Shown piece after piece: positions 7,391-11,924 of a stretch of DNA of 14,542 nt. Within the stretch, counting starts at the first letter, position 1. Every line of letters starts with the position of its first letter. The stretch lies in the NCBI GenBank assembly GCA_903914045.1, contig CAIWNO010000436.1, positions 1-14,542 of the forward strand, written 5' to 3'. Source of the DNA: an uncultured bacterium. GTDB taxonomy: Bacteria > Planctomycetota > Phycisphaerae > Phycisphaerales > SM1A02. The notes under the pieces were generated by a model that saw only the letters and a list, made by a program, of their open reading frames with translations, was not told the DNA's origin and made no database searches. The translations under genes and the position numbers were made by a program.

Positions 7391-7817
7391 GGCCACACCA
7401 ATCCACTGCACCGTTGTCACACCAAACGCAATCAGCCTTGAAGAAAAGGCCACCTATGTTTCATTTGAAGCCTGGGATGGACAAGTGGGCGTCATGCCAG
7501 GAGCAAGTCCATTTCTAACAAAGCTTGGAACTGGCGTGCTCACCGTGACAAGCGCCACGGGATCAACCGTGCAATTATTAACTGACGGCGGTTTCGCCCA
7601 AATGCAAGGCGACAATTTAACTCTGCTCGCTGACAGCACGGTGGATATTTCAAGCATTGACGCCAAGCAAGCGGCTGCCATGCTTGTCGACGCAAATCAA
7701 AAGGCAATCGCGCCAGGGGCCACTTCGGCCGCCGCTCGTGAATCTATTCAGCGCGCGCAACGCGTGGCTCAAGCCAAAGTAAACGCCGCAGGCAAACGAG
7801 CCGGCCAACGCGCTTGA
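7389..7817 (+). CDS. atpC: ATP synthase F1 epsilon subunit
   Basis: This 142-residue protein is the epsilon subunit of F1Fo ATP synthase, which sits on the central stalk and regulates the enzyme. The N-terminal beta-sandwich is recognised from CTVVTPNAISLEEKATYVSF (7-26), then WDGQVGVMPGASPFLTKLGT (29-48), the usual G-x-x-G-V-x-P-G-x-x-P pattern, and GGFAQMQGDNLTLLADS (67-83). The C-terminal helical part (DAKQAAAMLVDANQKA, then AARESIQRAQRVAQAKVNAA) has the expected Ala-rich helices. The length is normal. atpC usually follows atpD directly; here it lies between a CYTH gene and scpB with no other atp gene in view. ATG 7389 is preceded by an 18-bp duplication without a good ribosome binding site. 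Confidence 0.92.
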   Translation: MATPIHCTVVTPNAISLEEKATYVSFEAWDGQVGVMPGASPFLTKLGTGVLTVTSATGSTVQLLTDGGFAQMQGDNLTLLADSTVDISSIDAKQAAAMLVDANQKAIAPGATSAAARESIQRAQRVAQAKVNAAGKRAGQRA

Positions 7818-7874
7818 TGTCTGTTGTGTCAACAAATTCAGCCGCCGCACGGACAATGACATTCGCGGCACAAA

Positions 7875-7878
7875 GGTG
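7875..7878 (+). promoter_or_regulatory. Ribosome binding site of scpB
   Basis: GGTG, within AAAGGTGA, lies 4 nt before ATG 7883. It selects this ATG over an overlapping out-of-frame ATG at 7879. Confidence 0.5.
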
Positions 7879-7882
7879 ATGC

Positions 7883-8518
7883 ATGGAACCGCAAGAAGCC
7901 GCAGAACAATCAGAACTCCCCGCCGAACTTCCCGCGTTTATGAAAGCGCCCGACGAAACTCCATGCGCCGATCAATCGATTGAGTCGCGAGTTGAGGCCG
8001 TGTTGCTTTCCATGAGCCGCCCACTAAGCGAAAGCAAATTGGTGGACATGCTTGGACTGGGTTCGGTCAACGCCAAAGACAAAATGCCGGTGACCATGGT
8101 CAAGCAGGCGATTGACCACTTGAACAGCGAGTACGCGCAGTCAGGCAGAAGTTTCCGCATTGAGCGCTTGGCGGGCGGCTGGCAACTGCTCACACTGAGC
8201 AAGTTTGGCCCGCTTTTAACACGCGTGCACGGCGCCAAGGCGCAAGGACGACTCACACCCGCGGCGCTAGACACGTTGGCCATTATTGCGTATCGACAAC
8301 CCACGTTGCGCTCTGAACTTGAAGCGGTGCGCGGCGTTGCTTGCGGCGACGTGTTGCGCGGTTTAATGGAACGACGCCTTGTTCGCATCACTGGCCGCGC
8401 CGAAGAACTTGGGCGACCCATGTTGTACGGAACCACCAGCGAGTTCTTGCGCGTCTTTGGTATTTCGCGCCTAGAAGATTTGCCGCAAGCGCGCGAGTTG
8501 CGCAATCCAGCCGGCTGA
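7883..8518 (+). CDS. scpB: Segregation and condensation protein ScpB
   Basis: ScpB is a winged-helix dimer that binds the kleisin ScpA and, with Smc, forms the bacterial condensin that organises chromosomes. The 211-residue protein has an acidic, Glu/Pro-rich N-terminal extension (1-31), then the first winged helix (SIESRVEAVLLSMSRPLSES, 32-51; FRIERLAGGWQLLT, 91-104). The second winged helix holds the strongest family signature, LTPAALDTLAIIAYRQP (124-140), then LEAVRGVACGDVLRGLMERR (146-165) and GRAEELGRPMLYGTTSEFL (171-189), with FGISRLEDLPQ at the end. ATG 7883 follows AAAGGTGA. It is 65 bp downstream of atpC and probably co-transcribed with it. scpA, its usual neighbour, is absent here. 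Confidence 0.93.
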   Translation: MEPQEAAEQSELPAELPAFMKAPDETPCADQSIESRVEAVLLSMSRPLSESKLVDMLGLGSVNAKDKMPVTMVKQAIDHLNSEYAQSGRSFRIERLAGGWQLLTLSKFGPLLTRVHGAKAQGRLTPAALDTLAIIAYRQPTLRSELEAVRGVACGDVLRGLMERRLVRITGRAEELGRPMLYGTTSEFLRVFGISRLEDLPQARELRNPAG

Positions 8519-8659
8519 TTCGGCCGTTTAAACCATTCTTAATTGTCACAACCAATAGTTTTGTCATTGAGCGCCACAATCTGGCCAGTGATGCAACGTG
8601 GGTGTGCAACGCATGATCACCTTGGATTCACGCTGCAAACAAATCACTATAAAAACGAA

Positions 8660-8683
8660 ACGAGTCCTGTTAAAAGGACTCGT
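8660..8683 (-). terminator. Intrinsic terminator after the first PEP-CTERM-like gene
   Basis: Perfect 9-bp inverted repeat (ACGAGTCCT and AGGACTCGT) around a 6-nt loop. On the minus strand it is followed by TTCGTTTTTATAG, a T-rich tract; the plus side lacks one. It lies 76 bp past the stop of the minus-strand gene ending at 8759. It may also block read-through from scpB, but the plus strand has no T run there. Confidence 0.7.
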
Positions 8684-8758
8684 AACGCAAACGGGGGAGT
8701 GACCTGAGCGGGGTTGCCGGAAATATCTCACGGCGCGCCCGCAATGTTTAGCAGCGTC

Positions 8759-9475
8759 TTACATAGAGCGACGCTTTCGTTGCAGACCAATACCCGCCAA
8801 ACCGCAGAGCGCAAAGACTCCTGGTGCTGGCACTACAGTTGCAACCCAATTTCCAGTGAATGCAACCGATGAACCACCGGTCAGATCAAACTGGAACTGA
8901 TATCCCATGCTTGGGCCCAATGGACCAGCTACGTTGTATGGCGTAATTGAAGTGTTTGGAATAGACCAGGTTGTTGCGCTTGGGCTAGCCATTGTGAAGT
9001 CCCGCAACAATTCAGAGTTTGCTCCGGGAGATGTTCCACCACGAAGACCTTGCCACAATGGGTTGCTGCCGTAAGAAGAAAGCATGGCGGCCGATGAAGT
9101 ATTGCTCGTCAAGGCTCCGCCAAGATTTCCTGAGAATGTCCAAAGGTTTCCCGCTGGAGCGGCATCAAGCACATCCAATGTGATATTGAAACGTCGAGTG
9201 GTGTTGCCCAAATTCGCAATTGTGAAACCATTTGTGACAAATGATCTTGAACTGGAATTTGAAGCAAGATCCCAACCAACAACCCATGAAGTGACGGGGT
9301 AACCATCTCCAACCGAGCCCATGTAACTAAAGTCGCCGAATCCAGTTTCATCGCCAACTTGGCTGATGGTGGACTTTTTTCCGTCGACATTGAATTTAAG
9401 TGTGAGTAGTGGAGCCGCAAGTGTGGTTGCACTCAAGGTCGCCGCTGCCGCTGAAATAATTGCAAGTTTAAACAT
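8759..9475 (-). CDS. Exported protein with PEP-CTERM-like C-terminal anchor
   Basis: This 238-residue protein has a signal peptide (MFKLAIISAAAATLSATTLA), then a Ser/Thr/Gly/Asn-rich, probably beta-sheet body with no cysteines or recognisable domain. It ends in a sorting tail: VVPAPG, a hydrophobic stretch (VFALCGLAGIGL) and QRKRRSM. In PEP-CTERM systems this tripartite tail is recognised by an exosortase, which removes it on export to the cell surface or extracellular matrix; Phycisphaerae often use PAPG in place of PEP. No exosortase is in the window. The open frame extends to 9559, but ATG 9475 has AAGGAGAGGG just upstream and puts the signal peptide at the N terminus. The function of the body is unknown. 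It is downstream of and on the same strand as a second PEP-CTERM-like gene, with 122 bp between them. Confidence 0.85.
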   Translation of the reverse strand: MFKLAIISAAAATLSATTLAAPLLTLKFNVDGKKSTISQVGDETGFGDFSYMGSVGDGYPVTSWVVGWDLASNSSSRSFVTNGFTIANLGNTTRRFNITLDVLDAAPAGNLWTFSGNLGGALTSNTSSAAMLSSYGSNPLWQGLRGGTSPGANSELLRDFTMASPSATTWSIPNTSITPYNVAGPLGPSMGYQFQFDLTGGSSVAFTGNWVATVVPAPGVFALCGLAGIGLQRKRRSM

Positions 9476-9482
9476 CTTTTTT

Positions 9483-9492
9483 CCCTCTCCTT
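9483..9492 (-). promoter_or_regulatory. Strong ribosome binding site of the first PEP-CTERM-like gene
   Basis: AAGGAGAGGG on the minus strand, about 7 nt before ATG 9475. It rules out the longer open frame that begins at 9559. Confidence 0.75.
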
Positions 9493-9557
9493 GATTTGTA
9501 AGTCCCAACATTGTGTTGAGTAATTTGAATTTGTGACCCAAACATTGATTTGAAATC

Positions 9558-9577
9558 ACCCTCGCACAAGCGAGAGT
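9558..9577 (-). terminator. Possible weak terminator between the PEP-CTERM-like genes
   Basis: On the minus strand ACTCTCGC (9577-9570) pairs with GCGAGGGT (9565-9558) around TTGT, giving 8 pairs with one G-U. The downstream GATTTC is only weakly T-rich. It lies 20 bp past the stop of the gene at 9598 and could terminate or attenuate its transcript, or protect the 3' end. Confidence 0.4.
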
Positions 9578-9597
9578 TGAAATATTTTGTAAAAGTT

Positions 9598-10185
9598 TTA
9601 GTTTATTGATCTACGTCGTCCGCACAGACCGAAGCTGCCAGCCAAGAACACCAAAGCCAATGCACCAGGCGATGGAATGGCTGAAGCCTGCACCACAAAC
9701 GTGCTTGAAACAGTGGCTTGATCGCCGGCTGAAAGAATAAATTTCAGCCGAGTTTGAATGGTGTCACCAATGTGGCCTTGAACACCAAAACTTTGCTGCG
9801 AAAATGTTTGTGAGTAGGAGCCATCGCTAAATTCACCGGCCAAAACACTCACAGAATTACCGTATTGGTTCTGAGGGGTAAGGTGGGCTACAAGGTTGGT
9901 ATTGATGAAACCCGAGTAGATTGGATTTGCATCAATACTCTTGATGTACGCGCCGCCGCCTCGAAGATCCGTAACTGTAATGGCGATTGAGCCAGAACCC
10001 CCCAGATTTCCCCCGACGCTTAAAGCAATGATTTTATTAAAGTCATAGACTTTTTCTTGAGTTGTGTTGTTTGTGACCACGGTTGTAAATGAAACCATGT
10101 CCGCATTTGCCGCAGTTGCAATGAATGCACTTGCAGCCAATGCCACAGCAACTATTCCTTTTCCATTCCCTCTTTGTGAATGCAT
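9598..10185 (-). CDS. Exported protein with PEP-CTERM-like C-terminal anchor
   Basis: This 195-residue protein has a signal peptide (about 1-29; hydrophobic core GIVAVALAASAFIATAANA). Its body is rich in Ser, Thr, Gly and Val (VSFTTVVTNNTTQEKVYDF; NLGGSGSIAITVTDLRGGG) and ends in IPSPG, ALALVFLAGSFGLC and GRRRSIN, the PEP-CTERM-like sorting tail. The body is not similar enough to its neighbour to call a recent duplication by eye. It is probably surface-exposed or released after exosortase processing; the role is unknown. GGAAAGGGA upstream of ATG 10185 serves as the ribosome binding site. A hairpin at 10228-10247 lies in its likely leader. Confidence 0.85.
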   Translation of the reverse strand: MHSQRGNGKGIVAVALAASAFIATAANADMVSFTTVVTNNTTQEKVYDFNKIIALSVGGNLGGSGSIAITVTDLRGGGAYIKSIDANPIYSGFINTNLVAHLTPQNQYGNSVSVLAGEFSDGSYSQTFSQQSFGVQGHIGDTIQTRLKFILSAGDQATVSSTFVVQASAIPSPGALALVFLAGSFGLCGRRRSIN

Positions 10186-10806
10186 AACTTTTCCCTTTCC
10201 TCAAATCTTTAATTTTGCAGACGATGATGTTGCTGTAACCAGCAACACTTTCAATTCCCTCAACCCATATCAGCTCTTTTAACGGAGCCGATATCTCTTC
10301 AAGACTTCATACGCACCCAAACAAGCATCTGTTGCACTAATTAAAGATTCCAAAAACATTTTGGACTGCTCGCCATGCAACAACTGGCTTTTTCGCTACT
10401 TACGCATTTTGACACCTTTGTGTCCCTGATACATAATTTGATTGAATTTCTAAATTCCAAACCGGAATGCAAATATTTCGACCTAATAATTAGTTATTGG
10501 ACTTTGCACAGCAAAGGCAACGCGTCACAACTGGGTGGGCAGCAATCCAAGTTGAACCAGCTTTGACCCATCATTCTTTATGGCGCCAACAAATTTGCCC
10601 AACTTTTACCTGAGCGACCCTGCTTCAGTGAATACTTGAAACCACAACGTGCATATCCGAGAGAGCACACAAAACACAAACGTAGAAGTATTTGAAGTAC
10701 GAACTTGGACATGCTTTAAAGAAATGATGTCACTTGTATGGTGTAGAGCTTCGGCTCTGGATTCCTTCGGGATTGCCGCCGCCAGACGAATACAATTCAT
10801 TTCGTC
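10186..10806. other. Gene-free, AT-richer intergenic stretch
   Basis: These 621 bp hold no gene I can support. The part nearest 10186 is the leader of the second PEP-CTERM-like gene. From about 10290 to 10740 the base composition is visibly more AT-rich than the flanking genes, with only short frames of 63-64 codons and no domain signal. The right end carries a cluster of small inverted repeats. The stretch may hold the PEP-CTERM promoter and perhaps a small RNA, but no clear promoter was found. Confidence 0.6.
10228..10247 (-). promoter_or_regulatory. Perfect hairpin in the leader of the second PEP-CTERM-like gene
   Basis: TGTTGCTG and CAGCAACA form a perfect 8-bp stem with a 4-nt loop (GTTA on the minus strand). 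It lies 42 bp upstream of the ATG at 10185, between any promoter and the ribosome binding site. It could be an operator or a 5' stabilising hairpin; there is no T tract. Confidence 0.45.
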
Positions 10807-10807
10807 T
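10745..10807. repeat. Cluster of three small inverted repeats at the end of dus
   Basis: Three hairpins lie in 63 bp. On the plus strand AGAGC-TTCG-GCTCT (10745-10758) has the stable C(UUCG)G loop, and ATTCC-TTC-GGGAT (10761-10773) follows. AGACGAA (10784-10790) then pairs with TTCGTCT (10801-10807) and touches the dus stop codon. None has a clean T tract. It may be a dispersed repeat or a structured 3' end of dus. Confidence 0.5.
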
Positions 10808-11832
10808 TAAAGCGATAGCGGTGTGATACTGAAATCTTTTTCTTGAGCGCGACCGCGCCAATCTGCAATCACTTGCCGCATTTGCGCGGTGGTGGTGGCG
10901 GTGCGAATGCCTTCTTTGAGCGGCTTCACGTGGCCCATGTTTTTGCCATACCAGCTAATGCGTTTGCGCATGCACTCCACGGCGCTAGAGCCTGGGCTGT
11001 ACTTTTCTAATAGTTCAATGTGGCGATCAATCACCTGGCACTTTTGATCGGGCGTTGGTTCGGGCAACAATTCGCCCGTGGCTATGAGGTGACTGGCGCG
11101 TTGAAATAGCCACGGCGTGCGCAGTGAACCACGACCAACCATGACGCCTTTGCAACCGGTTTGTTTCATGATTTGCACCGCGTGTTCAGGCTCGGTCACA
11201 TCGCCGTTGCCAATAATGGGAATGTTTTTCACGGCGGCAACAACTTCGCCAATGCGATTCCAATCGGCGTGGCCACTGAACATTTGACATGTGTAACGAC
11301 CGTGCACGGTGACGGCGGCAATGCCCACATCTTCAAGTTGACGGGCGAGTTCAGGCGCAACAAAGCGTTCAGGGTCCCAGCCCAGGCGAACTTTGGCGGT
11401 GACAGGCACGCGGCCGTTGGTGTGCTTGGCCACCGCGTCAACAATGCGCTTGGCCAGTTGCACCGTGTCGCACACGTGGCACAGCAGCAGTGAACCGCCA
11501 TGTTTTTTAGCGACTGTGTCAACGGGGCAACCCATGTTGATGTCGATGAGTTTGGCGCCATGATCAACCGCCCAGATAGCGGCTTCTGGAAGTGGGTCCG
11601 TCCAATTTCCGTACAACTGCATTCCGCAGGGTTGATCGAACTCATTGGTTTGCGCAAGTTCAAGCGAGCGACGCGCGCCGCGCAACAACGCATGACTATT
11701 TAATAGATCGGTGCTGGCAAGGCCTACGCCACCTTGCTCGCGGCAAAGAATGCGAAACGCAAGATCGCAGTGGCCAGCCATGGGCGCAAGCAACATGGGA
11801 GTTTGAAGTGTGAGCGCGCCAATACGAAGCAT
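10807..11832 (-). CDS. dusB: tRNA-dihydrouridine synthase (DusB-like)
   Basis: This 341-residue FMN enzyme reduces uridine to dihydrouridine in the D-loop of tRNA with NADPH. Signatures are LLAPMAGHCDLAFRILCRE (14-32), DINMGCPVDTVAKK (97-110), with Cys102 as the likely catalytic Cys of the DusB type, TAKVRLGWD (145-153), VTVHGR (174-179), PIIGNGDV (205-212) and VMVGRGSLRTPWLF (230-243, phosphate-binding loop of the TIM barrel). The C-terminal helical domain has ECMRKRISWYGKNM and then LKEGIRTATT, also family features. The length is normal and the frame intact. Whether it acts as DusB or another bacterial Dus subtype is not certain. ATG 11832 starts right at the conserved beta strand. It is divergent from the kinase gene, with 92 bp between them. 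Confidence 0.93.
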   Translation of the reverse strand: MLRIGALTLQTPMLLAPMAGHCDLAFRILCREQGGVGLASTDLLNSHALLRGARRSLELAQTNEFDQPCGMQLYGNWTDPLPEAAIWAVDHGAKLIDINMGCPVDTVAKKHGGSLLLCHVCDTVQLAKRIVDAVAKHTNGRVPVTAKVRLGWDPERFVAPELARQLEDVGIAAVTVHGRYTCQMFSGHADWNRIGEVVAAVKNIPIIGNGDVTEPEHAVQIMKQTGCKGVMVGRGSLRTPWLFQRASHLIATGELLPEPTPDQKCQVIDRHIELLEKYSPGSSAVECMRKRISWYGKNMGHVKPLKEGIRTATTTAQMRQVIADWRGRAQEKDFSITPLSL

Positions 11833-11924
11833 GCGGCAAGTCTATTGCGTGGAGTGCCAGAAGAGAAATGCAATCGTGATATGTTCAAGGTGAAATGTCA
11901 TTGACCTGATATTGTGGATACATA

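Noticed and set aside
9476..9559. 28-codon upstream extension of the first PEP-CTERM-like gene
   Set aside because: A strong ribosome binding site and signal peptide mark ATG 9475; the extension has no export signal of its own.
10375..10566. 63-codon plus-strand frame in the AT-rich spacer
   Set aside because: No ribosome binding site, domain or codon bias like the neighbours.
10606..10800. 64-codon minus-strand frame in the spacer
   Set aside because: It runs through the hairpin cluster and has no supporting signal; its N-terminal part is probably just translated repeat sequence.
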